From an uncultured Flavobacteriaceae bacterium (GTDB taxonomy: Bacteria; Bacteroidota; Bacteroidia; Flavobacteriales; Flavobacteriaceae): a stretch of 64,000 bases of DNA. Positions 1 through 8,865 of the stretch are shown here, piece by piece. The stretch is from NCBI GenBank assembly GCA_947493175.1, contig CANLQD010000003.1, positions 620,001-684,000 of the forward strand. Reading direction: 5' to 3'. Numbering within the stretch: the stretch's first letter is position 1; every line of letters begins with the position of its first letter. Under the pieces are notes generated by a model, which ran no database searches, had not been told where the DNA came from, and was given only the letters and a program-made list of their open reading frames with translations. The position numbers and the translations under genes are program-made.

Positions 1-1
1 C

Positions 2-373
2 TACAAGAACCTGGGAAACACACTCATGCAATTGCCCACCAATCTTATGTACGCCATCCAAGTAGATCAAGACATTAACTGCAGAACTTTTGGAAGATGC
101 GCTTACGGTAACGAAATTGATCGAGAACTTGGTACCATGATTCCTTCAGAGAAAAAAACGGACCGCGACTTTTTATACGTACGTTACAACGCCGATTTAA
201 GTGAAGAGGGGTTGGAATCACTGGGAATAGGTCATTTAGACGCCGATAAGGTACGCCAGATGGATTCGGTAAAACACATAGGCGACCTACAATTGGTGGG
301 TAGTAAAACGGCATCTGCACAGGTAGACCTGGCACATTTTGGATCTTTTGTTTCGAATAACATCCCCATATGA
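2..373 (+). CDS. Patatin-like phospholipase, C-terminal part (5' end outside window)
   Basis: The reading frame is open to the left edge, so only the last 123 codons are present. The visible tail resembles the C-terminal end of bacterial patatin-like proteins: a C-R-x-F-G-R-C segment, a G-x-E-I-D-R-E-L stretch, and a final D-S-V-x-H-I-x-D-L-Q-x-V-G block ending in an H-F-G-S-F motif. The catalytic Ser/Asp dyad would lie upstream and cannot be seen. The stop codon overlaps the next gene's start in an ATGA arrangement, so the two are probably translationally coupled. Family knowledge suggests a lipid acyl hydrolase. The link to the SLOG-like gene downstream suggests a role as an effector, which is inference. 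Family assignment is moderate because only the tail is available. Confidence 0.6.
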   Translation, partial: YKNLGNTLMQLPTNLMYAIQVDQDINCRTFGRCAYGNEIDRELGTMIPSEKKTDRDFLYVRYNADLSEEGLESLGIGHLDADKVRQMDSVKHIGDLQLVGSKTASAQVDLAHFGSFVSNNIPI

Positions 374-2400
374 GAGCCTTTATCGTACGACCTTTTGGAA
401 AAAAGAACGGGGTGGATTTTGAAAAGGTTCATAAAAAATTGATTCTTCCGGCCTTGAAAAAAGCCAGAATAAAAGGCCATACCACCGAAGTTATCGCTGA
501 AGCAGGTAACATACGGCAAGATATGTTTCAACTACTGCTCACCGCTGATTTGGTCATTGCCGATATTTCAATCCATAATGCCAATGTCTTTTATGAGTTG
601 GGCATTCGACATGCTCTCCGGGAAGCCAGCACTATTTTAATACGAAGTAGGCAAGACGAAGTACCCTTCGATTTAAAGACCGATCGCTATTTGGCCTATG
701 TACCGACCGATCTAGCGTCTGGAATTGATCCATTGTATGAGAGTATACGGGCTACTATGGTGCAGCGTAAGGTAGACAGTCCGGTTTTTATGATGTTGCC
801 GAAGCTCAAAGCCCAAAATCCGGAGGAATTTTTGGCGATTCCAAGCGATTTTTTCCGTGAACTCGAAATTGCACGTGGGGCAAACAATCAAGGAAAACTC
901 GGTTTATTGGCCTATGAAGCGGGGCATTTTCCATGGGCCATTCCCGCATTAAGGGCCATCGCAGAAATACAGTACGCAACCTGCAACTATGAAGGGGCTA
1001 GGGAAACATGGGAAAGAATAAAAAAAGTAAACCCTAATGATCTTCAGGCCAACGAGCGTTTGGCCACCATTTACCATCGACTGGGCGAGCAACAAATGGT
1101 ATTGAATCCCGATTTAGGAAATCAGTTGTTGGCCAAATCGGAAGAGGCCATTACCTTCCTATTCAGCAAATCATCTGAACTTGATTCCCAAGGCATTGCA
1201 GAAGCCTACGCACTAAAGGCTAGGAACGAAAAATCTAAATGGCTCGCCAGATGGACTTCTGAAGAACCCGCTAAAGCTACTGTGGCAGCCATCAGGTCGA
1301 ACCTATTGAAAAGCGCCTATACCAACTATGCAAATGGATATTACGAAGACCTGAACCATTTTTACTCTGGCGTAAACGCATTGGGCATGTTAAAAGTAAT
1401 GCTTGAATTGGCCGATAGGGAAACCGAACTCTGGAATGCCAAGTTCGAAAGTACCATCGATGCCAAAAAAGCCCTATCGGATTACAAGAAAGAATTCTCA
1501 GATCTTGCGATTGTAGTGCGAAAAGCCATTTTTTCCAAAATAAAAAAGCTAGAACGCGAAGACCGCCAAAATGCATGGGTGGCCATTACCAGGGCCGATT
1601 TGGCCCTCTTGACCGGTGCTAGTCCTCAGCGGGTTCGCAACCTATATGCAGAGGCTTTGGAAGCAGGGGGTCGGCTCAAATTTGATGCTGCAAAACGACA
1701 ATTGCTCATTTACCAACGGTTGAACATAGCGCCCGAGAATGTAACGGTGGCGTTGGCAGAATTTGGCTCTGATAACAAGAGTGATACACCAGACGAGGAG
1801 GCTCATGTCATCCTGTTTACTGGGCATATGATCGATCGTGCCGACCGAGCCAAACCAAGATTTCCCAAAGAAAAGGAGGCCAAGGTTAAAAAGAAAATCA
1901 AGTCAAAACTAATGCAGACAGTAGCACAGCTTCCGGGAAATGCGACACTGGTCGAAAAAGCCAGGAAATTCACTGCGATAGCCGGTGGCGCTTGCGGGGG
2001 AGATATCCTTTTTCATGAGAGTTGCAAAGAGTTGGGAATAATTTCCAAAATGTATTTGGCCTTACCACGAGAGGCGTTCATTGGGCAATCGGTACGCTTT
2101 GCGGGGAACGAATGGGTAGACCGTTTTAATGCTCTAATCCAGGATGAAGGCAACCATTTCGTCGTAATGAGCGATAAAAAAGAACTTCCGAACTGGCTCA
2201 AAACCAATAATTTTGGATACTCTTTCTGGGAACGAAATAACTTGTGGATGCTCCACGCCGCCCTTGCCCTTGGCAGAAAAAATCTAACCTTTTTAGCACT
2301 CTGGAACGGAAAACAGGGAGATGGTCCAGGGGGTACAAAGCATTTGTTGGAAGAAGTAGAAAAACGGGGTGCCAAAAGTATCGTACTAAAACCCAAGTAA
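370..2400 (+). CDS. Deoxyribosyltransferase-like / TPR (TRAFs-binding type) / SLOG-like three-part protein
   Basis: The 676-residue protein has three visible parts. Residues 1-110 resemble a nucleoside-deoxyribosyltransferase-like sensor domain, with an A-D-L-V-I-A-D-I-S block at 59-67 and H-N-A-N-V-F-Y-E-L-G at 69-78. Residues about 165-460 are helical and TPR-like, as in the bacterial 'MAP3K TRAFs-binding domain' proteins. Residues about 479-676 contain F-T-G-H-M-I-D near 482 and a glycine-rich G-G-A-C-G-G-D-I-L-F-H-E near 537, resembling a Rossmann-type SLOG/LOG domain. SLOG domains are predicted nucleotide-ligand sensors in conflict systems. The start overlaps the patatin stop by 4 bases. 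A DUF4231/SLATT-type membrane gene follows 144 bases later, a classic partner of SLOG proteins. The domain calls are by eye; the enzymatic activity and ligand are unknown. Confidence 0.65.
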   Translation: MRAFIVRPFGKKNGVDFEKVHKKLILPALKKARIKGHTTEVIAEAGNIRQDMFQLLLTADLVIADISIHNANVFYELGIRHALREASTILIRSRQDEVPFDLKTDRYLAYVPTDLASGIDPLYESIRATMVQRKVDSPVFMMLPKLKAQNPEEFLAIPSDFFRELEIARGANNQGKLGLLAYEAGHFPWAIPALRAIAEIQYATCNYEGARETWERIKKVNPNDLQANERLATIYHRLGEQQMVLNPDLGNQLLAKSEEAITFLFSKSSELDSQGIAEAYALKARNEKSKWLARWTSEEPAKATVAAIRSNLLKSAYTNYANGYYEDLNHFYSGVNALGMLKVMLELADRETELWNAKFESTIDAKKALSDYKKEFSDLAIVVRKAIFSKIKKLEREDRQNAWVAITRADLALLTGASPQRVRNLYAEALEAGGRLKFDAAKRQLLIYQRLNIAPENVTVALAEFGSDNKSDTPDEEAHVILFTGHMIDRADRAKPRFPKEKEAKVKKKIKSKLMQTVAQLPGNATLVEKARKFTAIAGGACGGDILFHESCKELGIISKMYLALPREAFIGQSVRFAGNEWVDRFNALIQDEGNHFVVMSDKKELPNWLKTNNFGYSFWERNNLWMLHAALALGRKNLTFLALWNGKQGDGPGGTKHLLEEVEKRGAKSIVLKPK

Positions 2401-2544
2401 ACAACCTCTGGGCTTTCGCACCGGGCATTTGAATCTTGATGATAGATCAAAAAGATACACGGGCATGGGGAATCGAGGCTTACAACAGACCCCATTACCA
2501 TGCAAAAGGGTTGTTAAGAGTTATGGACCTAAAACAAATTAAAA

Positions 2545-2985
2545 ATGGATGCTAGCACCTATATTGAAGAAAGACTGAACGGACAACAGCAATGGTACAG
2601 TGCCAAAAGTAGTTTGAATAAAAAATACCACACCCAACTGAAGATTTCAACCATTGTACTGTCAGTTCTGATTCCGTTCATCTCGGGATTGGAAAAACAG
2701 TTACCGGAGGAAGCTCCCATTTTGTTGCTACTGGCAATCTTAGGGTCATTGGTCGCTGTTTTGACCGCAATATCGGGTCTTATGAAATTTAAGGAAAAGT
2801 GGATCAACTATCGGACTGCATCGGAACGTTTAAAGAAAGAGAGGCTTTTTTGGGCCACTAAAACCGGGCCTTACGCCCAGCATATGGAAGGCTTCGATCT
2901 GTTGGTCAAGAGGGTAGAATCTATCATCAGCAGCGAAAATGGTGATTGGGGGAGCTATATGGGCGAAGGAATCCCTGTACCATAA
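2545..2985 (+). CDS. DUF4231/SLATT-type two-TM membrane protein
   Basis: This small 146-residue protein has an N-terminal amphipathic region (Y-I-E-E-R-L...W-Y), two adjacent hydrophobic helices (about 33-50 and 57-78) and a charged C-terminal helix with R-T-A-S-E-R-L-K-K-E. This matches the architecture of the DUF4231 branch of SLATT proteins (SMODS- and SLOG-associating two-TM effectors). Those are predicted to perforate or otherwise disturb the membrane when a cognate nucleotide-sensing partner is triggered. It sits 144 bases downstream of the SLOG-like gene on the same strand, the context expected for this family. The pore-forming role is inferred from family literature, not visible in the sequence. 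Confidence 0.7.
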   Translation: MDASTYIEERLNGQQQWYSAKSSLNKKYHTQLKISTIVLSVLIPFISGLEKQLPEEAPILLLLAILGSLVAVLTAISGLMKFKEKWINYRTASERLKKERLFWATKTGPYAQHMEGFDLLVKRVESIISSENGDWGSYMGEGIPVP

Positions 2986-3325
2986 ACCCCGGGGAGTCTT
3001 TTTATCGAAATACTATTTGAATGTTGAAAACAGGTGTATGAAAATTGAATTCCTTTTTACTGGATTATCGAGATTTATATGCTCGGGCGCCTGCCCGCCT
3101 TCATCTAACCCCTATGGCGGACGAAGGCCCCGAGGTAGTTTACTTGACTAATGCAAAAAATCGAAACATAGCCTTCGGCGTGTCACCGTAGCTTTCACGG
3201 AGGCACAAGCTACTGTACTTTTAATAAAGAATAGGTGAGAAAAAGAAACTGTTTATTAGCGTGATTTCACCGATCATTCGGTATATTACCCTAAGCGTAA
3301 ATCAACACCTTCAAAATCTGACATC
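2986..3325. repeat. Intergenic region with degenerate palindromic repeats
   Basis: This 340-base gap has no convincing gene. Between about 3085 and 3215 it carries two GC-rich imperfect palindromes unlike the surrounding AT-rich spacer. One is built on gccttc...gaaggc (about 3096-3129). The other is built on gcct..cgg..ccg..aggc (about 3171-3205). They resemble small mobile palindromic repeats made of 'gccttcg/cgaaggc' arms. A copy-number search of the genome would tell whether they are a dispersed family. Confidence 0.35.
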
Positions 3326-3976
3326 ATGAGCCAGTTAAGAAAATTTCAACGAACACACCAGTTGGTTGCCGATGGTATTTTAGGAAAAATAACCTTGACC
3401 AAAATGAAGGAAGTGTTCCATTTACCTTCGATCAACGGTACCGCCCATTTTGCTGGACAGCTGGCCCATGAGACCAACAATTTTAAGGCGCGTGTAGAAA
3501 GTTTGAACTACTCGGTCAAAGGATTGATCAACACCTTTTCGTTCTACCGAAAGAATCCGGATCTAGCAGAAAAACACGGACGAAAATCAGGGCAAAAGGC
3601 GAATCAACAGGCCATCGCCAATACGGTATATGCAGATGTTAATCGGAGTCCAAGAAACAGATTGGGCAATGTACACCCGGGAGACGGTTGGCGCTTTAGA
3701 GGTCGTGGGGCCATCCAGATAACGGGCAGGAATAATTACGAAGCACTTTTTAAATGGCTGGACCTTCCCAAAGATACAAATCCCGATGTAGTAGCCAGAA
3801 CCTATTATTGGGAAGCGGCACTTTGGTTTTTTGATGCTAGGAAGGTATGGCCGCTTACCACAGATGTTTCGGATGACAGCATTCGTAGGGTGACCAAAAA
3901 AATCAATGGCGGCACGAACGGGTTGGAGCATCGCCAAAACTTGACCCGGCTATTCCATATACTACTCACCGCATAG
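3326..3976 (+). CDS. Glycoside hydrolase family 19 (chitinase/lysozyme-like) protein
   Basis: This is a 216-residue protein. The first 30 residues look like the second half of a peptidoglycan-binding type 1 repeat (F-Q-R-T-H...V-A-D-G-I-L-G). The rest is a GH19 fold: G-Q-L-A-H-E-T at 44-50 gives the likely general acid E49, and E58 fits the general base. W-R-F-R-G-R-G-A-I-Q-I-T-G-R-x-N-Y is the hallmark GH19 segment. The reaction would be cleavage of beta-1,4 links in chitin or peptidoglycan; phage and bacterial homologues act as endolysins. There is no signal peptide, so export would need lysis or a non-Sec route. The gene stands alone, with a weak hairpin after the stop. Confidence 0.85.
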   Translation: MSQLRKFQRTHQLVADGILGKITLTKMKEVFHLPSINGTAHFAGQLAHETNNFKARVESLNYSVKGLINTFSFYRKNPDLAEKHGRKSGQKANQQAIANTVYADVNRSPRNRLGNVHPGDGWRFRGRGAIQITGRNNYEALFKWLDLPKDTNPDVVARTYYWEAALWFFDARKVWPLTTDVSDDSIRRVTKKINGGTNGLEHRQNLTRLFHILLTA

Positions 3977-3985
3977 GATGCCGAT

Positions 3986-4006
3986 AAGACCTTTTCAAAG
4001 GTTCTT
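3986..4006 (+). terminator. Probable terminator after the GH19 gene
   Basis: A short hairpin with a cctt(t)/aaagg core, extended by aaga/ttctt around a one-base bulge, begins 9 bases after the stop codon. It is followed by a T-rich stretch (ccctttatttatt). It also lies between convergent genes. Confidence 0.35.
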
Positions 4007-4097
4007 GACCCCTTTATTTATTATTTATAATTACTTGCAATCGCATTCTTTCATCAGACTTAAAAAGAGTTTGCGTATATCCCTTGAACCATCCTTA

Positions 4098-5321
4098 TTA
4101 AAGAAGCGGGCAGTTGTATTGTCCACAAGTAGTAGGGATTACCGGAGCGGTATTGTGTTGGATAATTGAGGTAATAAACCAGCTATCGCCGTCTTTCTCC
4201 AGATAAACGGTTTGCGGATTTTCCCGAGAGGCCCTATGCGTTAGGCAGGCATTGTCGTACGAGCTATGGGTATGTCCCGACCAAGTTTCGAACAATTCGA
4301 CCTCAGCTAACAATTTGCGTCCCTGGGGATAGATGTTCAACTCACCGAACGATTGACTTTCCAAAATATTGATATCATAAAACCCAAGAAGTCGATACTC
4401 CTCCAAAACCGTTTCTATCATTCGAAGGGCATCTCCTTTCAACACTTTTCGCAAAGGCTTTTCATTCAAGGTTAAAAACGCTCGTATCTCCAAATTGGAA
4501 GCAAGGGAAATGGCACTTTTAATGCTTCCCCTTTCTCTTGAATAGTTGGGCTTTTTAACCTCATTGGCAACGGGTTGCAAACCTGTTGGGCTTACCGATT
4601 CTACCTTGTTATCGCGAAGGTCAACAGCGTTCGTTTTTTCAACCTTGGCCGGTCTGTTCGTCAGGGTTTCGAACTTGTTATTGGTATTTTTATTCGAATT
4701 CCCGATAAAATTACGTCCTATCAGGAATACCGATGCAATGACTGCAATCGTTAATATGACCGAAACCACTACCTTTTGTTTTCTCTTTTGGGCTTCCCGT
4801 GCCTCTCGGGTACTCCCGCGGATACCCATGGCCTCGATCGATTTGATCAGTTGGTTCGAATCATATTCCCAGCGCGTATCGGCGAGTTCATGCGATTGTC
4901 TCCTAGATAGCAATTTCAGGTCTTTTGGAAGCTCATCCTCCTTCGGTACTTTTGCTCCCCCAACCAAGACCGGGATGACACGAATATCACGAGAAAGAGC
5001 GGTAGCTACTTCCAATCTAACGAAGTCATTCTTATCCTGAATTTTTACTTGTCCGTCCTTATCTTTCAGGGTAAGCCAATCCGGGCCGATAATGACCAGT
5101 AAAAGCTCACAAATACTTGTAGCATGCGCAATACTCTTCACAAAATCGGTTCCCTTTTCAATATTTTCGATGTCACGGAAGCATTGCCGGGCACCAAAAT
5201 GTTCGACCAATTTGTCGGCGATACGGCCCCCAAAACCGGCCCCCTCGCCAGTTCTTCGGTAACAGATAAAGATTTTGGGCCTGGCTTTGGCTCCTAATAT
5301 GGAAGTCAAATTCATCATCAA
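4098..5321 (-). CDS. Membrane-anchored TIR-domain protein
   Basis: This is a 407-residue protein. Residues about 15-160 form a TIR domain of the bacterial TIR_2 type: I-F-I-C-Y-R-R at 17-23, C-F-R-D-I-E-N-I-E-K-G at 47-57, I-I-G-P-D-W-L near 77-83, and F-V-R-L-E-V with E104 as candidate catalytic glutamate. A single TM segment follows at about 185-203. The C-terminal 120 residues form a small globular domain resembling the ARC6-like/IMS domain, a tentative match. Bacterial TIR domains often hydrolyse NAD+ in defence or killing. Unlike typical soluble defence TIRs, this one is tethered to the membrane, with its C-terminal domain probably across it. It is last in a minus-strand run of four genes, 164 bases after the M15 peptidase gene. 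Confidence 0.75.
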   Translation of the reverse strand: MMMNLTSILGAKARPKIFICYRRTGEGAGFGGRIADKLVEHFGARQCFRDIENIEKGTDFVKSIAHATSICELLLVIIGPDWLTLKDKDGQVKIQDKNDFVRLEVATALSRDIRVIPVLVGGAKVPKEDELPKDLKLLSRRQSHELADTRWEYDSNQLIKSIEAMGIRGSTREAREAQKRKQKVVVSVILTIAVIASVFLIGRNFIGNSNKNTNNKFETLTNRPAKVEKTNAVDLRDNKVESVSPTGLQPVANEVKKPNYSRERGSIKSAISLASNLEIRAFLTLNEKPLRKVLKGDALRMIETVLEEYRLLGFYDINILESQSFGELNIYPQGRKLLAEVELFETWSGHTHSSYDNACLTHRASRENPQTVYLEKDGDSWFITSIIQHNTAPVIPTTCGQYNCPLL

Positions 5322-5485
5322 CTATAAATGTACCGGATCATTCGATAAAAGTTTTTCGAAATAGCCATGTAAAACATTGATATATAAGATATTATTTCTG
5401 GCTTAAAGACCACTACAATCTTGTATAGACCGTATTGAATAGTGTATAAATGGCAAAAGATGAACGTTAGGAACTAAAACACGAC

Positions 5486-6562
5486 TCATTTTCCCAACTG
5501 TACCGCTAGCTGCATGGCTTTATAACGGGCTTCCCATTTACTGCGATCCTTATTCAAGTGATCATCGATATGCACTACATCCTTGACGGTAAAGGTTCCT
5601 CCCCAACGCAAACGGGGGTCATCGATAATCGATTTGATAAAAAGACGAACCGGCTCGGGTACATCGGGATAGTTGGCCAACACTTTCGAATTGGCCCACT
5701 GGTTATTGCCATAAATGACATTCATATCAATGGCATGGCCTGCCAAATGATTTGAAAAAATCGCTGGTTTTACAATAGCGCCCGCCACATTGGTAGTTGT
5801 ACGAAAAGAGCTTGTTACATGAACAAATACGTTGGCAGTCGCGGCATATGCATTAATCTGTTCGAGCATGGGAGCGAACTTCACATCGGCACGACAGGGT
5901 TTACCTCGAAATCGGGATGCCTCGAACAGTATCAAGGGAGATTTTTTGCTTGGCAGGTTTTTCTCGGCCAAGTCGCTCCAACGGCCCCCGTAAAAAGAGT
6001 TGATGTCCTCTAACATGATATTGATCAAGGGTCGGGTCAACCAGTCACCGTCCGATTCGATTCCGTGGTCTCTGGCATAAGCGATCATGGCATTTCGGGT
6101 ACTTTCCCCATATAGCCCGTCGGCACCGTACTTGGGAAAATTCAACAAGCCTCCATATCCCAGTTCATTCAACAAAACCTGAACGGCGCGAATGCTCATT
6201 CTGGTGCCTTTGGAAATGTACTTTCTGGTGCGCAGATCGGATGTATGAATCGACCACAAAACGTACATGTCCGGAAGAAAATCATGACGTTGCAAAATCA
6301 ATTTAGCAAGGGCATTCGAAACCTTGGCACCGTTACTTTGATGGTTGTTCCTTTTCGCGAAAGCGGCTACAGCTTGCGTGGTGGCAGTGCCATAATCACC
6401 ATCGGCCTGATACTGGTCCCAATTCAGTTCTTTTTGAAAACCCAGCTCGAACAACACCCGTTGCAAATCGGTAATCGTTTCTTTGTGTGGCGACCCCTTG
6501 AAAAGGACCTTCCCTATATCCCCCTTATGAAGGGCAGCCTCCATGATATTCGAACATGCCAT
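5486..6562 (-). CDS. M15 family D-Ala-D-Ala carboxypeptidase/endolysin with two peptidoglycan-binding repeats
   Basis: The 358 residues carry two peptidoglycan-binding-1-like repeats (about 28-90 and 120-185), each with a Y-x-A-D-G-x-Y-G-x-x-T core. A C-terminal M15 zinc peptidase domain follows. S270-x-H-x-x-G-x-A-x-D279 supplies ligands H272 and D279, and V-H-I-D-D supplies H331. Members cleave D-Ala-containing peptide bonds in peptidoglycan. No signal peptide is visible, as with the GH19 protein nearby, so it resembles phage-type or contractile-system-associated lysins rather than a secreted housekeeping enzyme. It lies 46 bases after the FAD oxidoreductase gene and probably shares its transcript. 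Confidence 0.85.
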   Translation of the reverse strand: MACSNIMEAALHKGDIGKVLFKGSPHKETITDLQRVLFELGFQKELNWDQYQADGDYGTATTQAVAAFAKRNNHQSNGAKVSNALAKLILQRHDFLPDMYVLWSIHTSDLRTRKYISKGTRMSIRAVQVLLNELGYGGLLNFPKYGADGLYGESTRNAMIAYARDHGIESDGDWLTRPLINIMLEDINSFYGGRWSDLAEKNLPSKKSPLILFEASRFRGKPCRADVKFAPMLEQINAYAATANVFVHVTSSFRTTTNVAGAIVKPAIFSNHLAGHAIDMNVIYGNNQWANSKVLANYPDVPEPVRLFIKSIIDDPRLRWGGTFTVKDVVHIDDHLNKDRSKWEARYKAMQLAVQLGK

Positions 6563-6608
6563 ATTTCTATTGATTAAAAAGCTTTGATGTTATTCGTCAT
6601 TGATCTTT

Positions 6609-8183
6609 TTATACAACAGCTTCTTGTACTTGGTCCAAACCACACTTTTCAAGAAATGCGCTATTGAATATGGTCAATGCAGGCTTACTTAGCAGTTGAT
6701 TTCTAGCATCGATCCAAGATTGTACCGCCGCTGCCCCATACATTTGCTTTAGCCGGGTTTTGTTCAAATTAAAATTAATTTTACCCCAATGTAGGGTATA
6801 TGGAATTTGGGCCTGTTCCAATTTATTCCAGACCGCTTCAAAATACGCCCTTGCGGCTTGTCCGTCGGCGCCGTCCATCTCTAACACACAGGTATTGGGA
6901 AATTTGGTAAACCCAAGGGTGGCCTCTGTCCCTTTGACATAGCGTAGGGAAAGTCCGCCTGGAAAAGGCTTCTGCTTGTTCACTTCCATGGCAAGTGCTA
7001 CCGCCTTTGGGGAGTTCTTGCTATCGATCGCAATGGCCGCACTGGCTACCTTTCCCCTAAATTTGGTATAATGAAACAATTCCCGAATGGTCCCGGTCCG
7101 GGGCGGCTCTGGTTTAAAGGCCATTCCGAACATCAGGTTTACCATCGTGGGAATCACTTTTCCAGAGCCCGGAAGCTTATCTAATACGGTTGAGATAATT
7201 CCCAAAAGATCATCACCATACGTAAATTCATTGCTACGCTGCAAGGGTATATGGGACGATTCGAACGGTTTTTTGAACATGTATTTTATAAAAGCCCCCT
7301 TATCCGGATTGTTGGGTTCAAATTTGTGCATATTGAAAAGCACTTCAAAGTGGTATATCTCGCCATTTACCCCTACCCCATCCAAGTTCAGGTCCGAAAA
7401 GTCTAGCGTTTGCATCGCTTTTTTCAAAGGAGCTGCATACGGAACGTTTCCCAGGCGATGTTCTGTCAAGAGAAACTGTGGCTCGGTCTCGATCATGACA
7501 CCGTGTATAAACCCAAAACTACCAAAACTGACCAAGGCTGCATTAAATAGGGCATCGTCTTGTATGAAATCGGCGTCTAGCCAATCAATGAGTTCCGGAG
7601 AAGCCACCGGATAAGAGGCTCGCTCTAACCAAACGTGTTTATCAGATCCCGTTATCAAATGCAGTCCGACCACAAAATCGGGAATGGCCCCTACCTTAAA
7701 AGCGGCACCGTGGGTACCGGTAGACAGGGCGCCTGCAATCGTTTGCCCGTTACTGGCTCCCGATGCTTTGATAGATCGCTGTGGAATCTTGGCCGCCAAT
7801 CTTGTATTGACCTCGTGAATAATCGTACCACACTGTAGAAAGTACAGGTCTTCCGGTTTTTTGGCATAGTCGGGACTCACATATTTTTGAATGATCGGAA
7901 AGGAAAAATTAAGCGAGGCCGTATCGACAAGTCCGCCTTCCGTCACCCCGACCTTGGTAAACGACCAGCCGCTACCCATGGCCCTAAGCTTAAAATTCTT
8001 GGTAGCCGCCTCCTTGATCAACCACTGAAAGTTTTTAGTGGTCGCCAAATAGCGTTCCCTTCGCGTACCCTCCTTGGGGTTTCGAATTTTGAAGGAGGTA
8101 TGGGGCACCAGTTGGTGGGTAAAATTCTCGTGCTTGTTACTCCATTCTTGAATAGGGAGTCGGGATATACCGTTGGGAAGCAT
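6609..8183 (-). CDS. FAD-linked oxidoreductase of the aldonolactone oxidase type
   Basis: This 524-residue protein has an N-terminal PCMH-type FAD-binding domain: M-G-S-G-W-S-F-T near residues 68-75 and G-A-S-N-G-Q-T-I-A-G-A-L-S-T-G-T-H-G near 142-159, the diphosphate-binding loop. Its C-terminal end (T-L-H-W-G-K near 470, then an R-N-Q-L stretch) matches D-arabinono-1,4-lactone/L-gulonolactone oxidases. The usual covalent-FAD histidine (G-H-S-F) is replaced by W-S-F, so FAD is probably bound non-covalently. The substrate is unknown; a sugar lactone or other polyol is the family default. No export signal is seen. It follows the lipoprotein gene by 18 bases and precedes the M15 gene by 46, so an operon is likely. 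Confidence 0.75.
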   Translation of the reverse strand: MLPNGISRLPIQEWSNKHENFTHQLVPHTSFKIRNPKEGTRRERYLATTKNFQWLIKEAATKNFKLRAMGSGWSFTKVGVTEGGLVDTASLNFSFPIIQKYVSPDYAKKPEDLYFLQCGTIIHEVNTRLAAKIPQRSIKASGASNGQTIAGALSTGTHGAAFKVGAIPDFVVGLHLITGSDKHVWLERASYPVASPELIDWLDADFIQDDALFNAALVSFGSFGFIHGVMIETEPQFLLTEHRLGNVPYAAPLKKAMQTLDFSDLNLDGVGVNGEIYHFEVLFNMHKFEPNNPDKGAFIKYMFKKPFESSHIPLQRSNEFTYGDDLLGIISTVLDKLPGSGKVIPTMVNLMFGMAFKPEPPRTGTIRELFHYTKFRGKVASAAIAIDSKNSPKAVALAMEVNKQKPFPGGLSLRYVKGTEATLGFTKFPNTCVLEMDGADGQAARAYFEAVWNKLEQAQIPYTLHWGKINFNLNKTRLKQMYGAAAVQSWIDARNQLLSKPALTIFNSAFLEKCGLDQVQEAVV

Positions 8184-8201
8184 AGGTCTTGTTTTAAGGT
8201 T

Positions 8202-8555
8202 CTACATGGGTCCGTCTCCGTCTGAAGGTCTGGCACAACCGTAGGTAACGGTCCGGTGATTCACAGTGCCCAAGGTGACCAAGCCAAGCAGTACGTCTGT
8301 AAAAGATGACTTCACGACCACCCAACTAAGCGCACCTTCGTCACAAGCGCAGCTATTGCCTGCAATCTCGGGATTCACATCCACTCGTTTTTGGCTCAGG
8401 CCCCAGAAATAGCTCCAGCTCGATGCTTCCTGACACTCGAGATTCACTGCGGTATCCTGATACGGACTCGCTTCGACCCGAGTACTCACACAAGAGGATG
8501 TAGTCGATAAGATCAGCACAAGAAGGAATACAATCCCTTGTTTTTGGATGTTCAT
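8202..8555 (-). CDS. Bor-like small lipoprotein
   Basis: This is a 117-residue protein with a lipoprotein signal: a hydrophobic stretch from about residue 9 and a lipobox ending S-S-C at C22. The mature part has W-S-Y-F-W-G-L-S-Q-K, then a V-L-L-G-L-V-T-L-G-T run and a late Y-G-C. That order resembles the Bor/Iss lipoproteins of lambdoid phages, whose ending has a similar L-L-G-F-I-T-L-G run before a final cysteine. Bor proteins sit in the outer membrane. The match is remote and rests on layout and one motif. It is first in the minus-strand run and could serve as the surface-exposed part. Confidence 0.5.
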   Translation of the reverse strand: MNIQKQGIVFLLVLILSTTSSCVSTRVEASPYQDTAVNLECQEASSWSYFWGLSQKRVDVNPEIAGNSCACDEGALSWVVVKSSFTDVLLGLVTLGTVNHRTVTYGCARPSDGDGPM

Positions 8556-8865
8556 GGCACCTTATTTAGATAACAAATATGGTTTTGATATGTTGTGTTA
8601 CGTATCGGGGGGAGTTTTCCTGTATGGGTTTCCGTCAGAAACGGTTTAGGGGGAAGTCTTTCAGATTTCATGTCTTCCTTAGGAGCATAAAAATTCATCC
8701 TAAGCCAACAAGTACAAGATAGTCGAAAGAAGCCTACCTACTACCGAAAAATGTATGGATGGTAGAAGAAATAGTATGAATGGGCAAATCGCTGATTTTG
8801 TAATGAAAAATCGATTCTAGACGAAAATTACCAGATGAGCCGACCGGCGGACCATCTATACATCA
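8556..8865. other. Divergent intergenic region
   Basis: The roughly 470-base gap between the divergently transcribed lipoprotein and UDG-fold genes has no credible coding frame. It should hold promoters for both directions. Only the rightward one, described separately, shows a recognisable -33/-7 pair. Confidence 0.4.

Noticed and set aside
3326-6562. Prophage
   Set aside because: Two lysin-like enzymes are present but there is no capsid, tail, portal, terminase or integrase gene.
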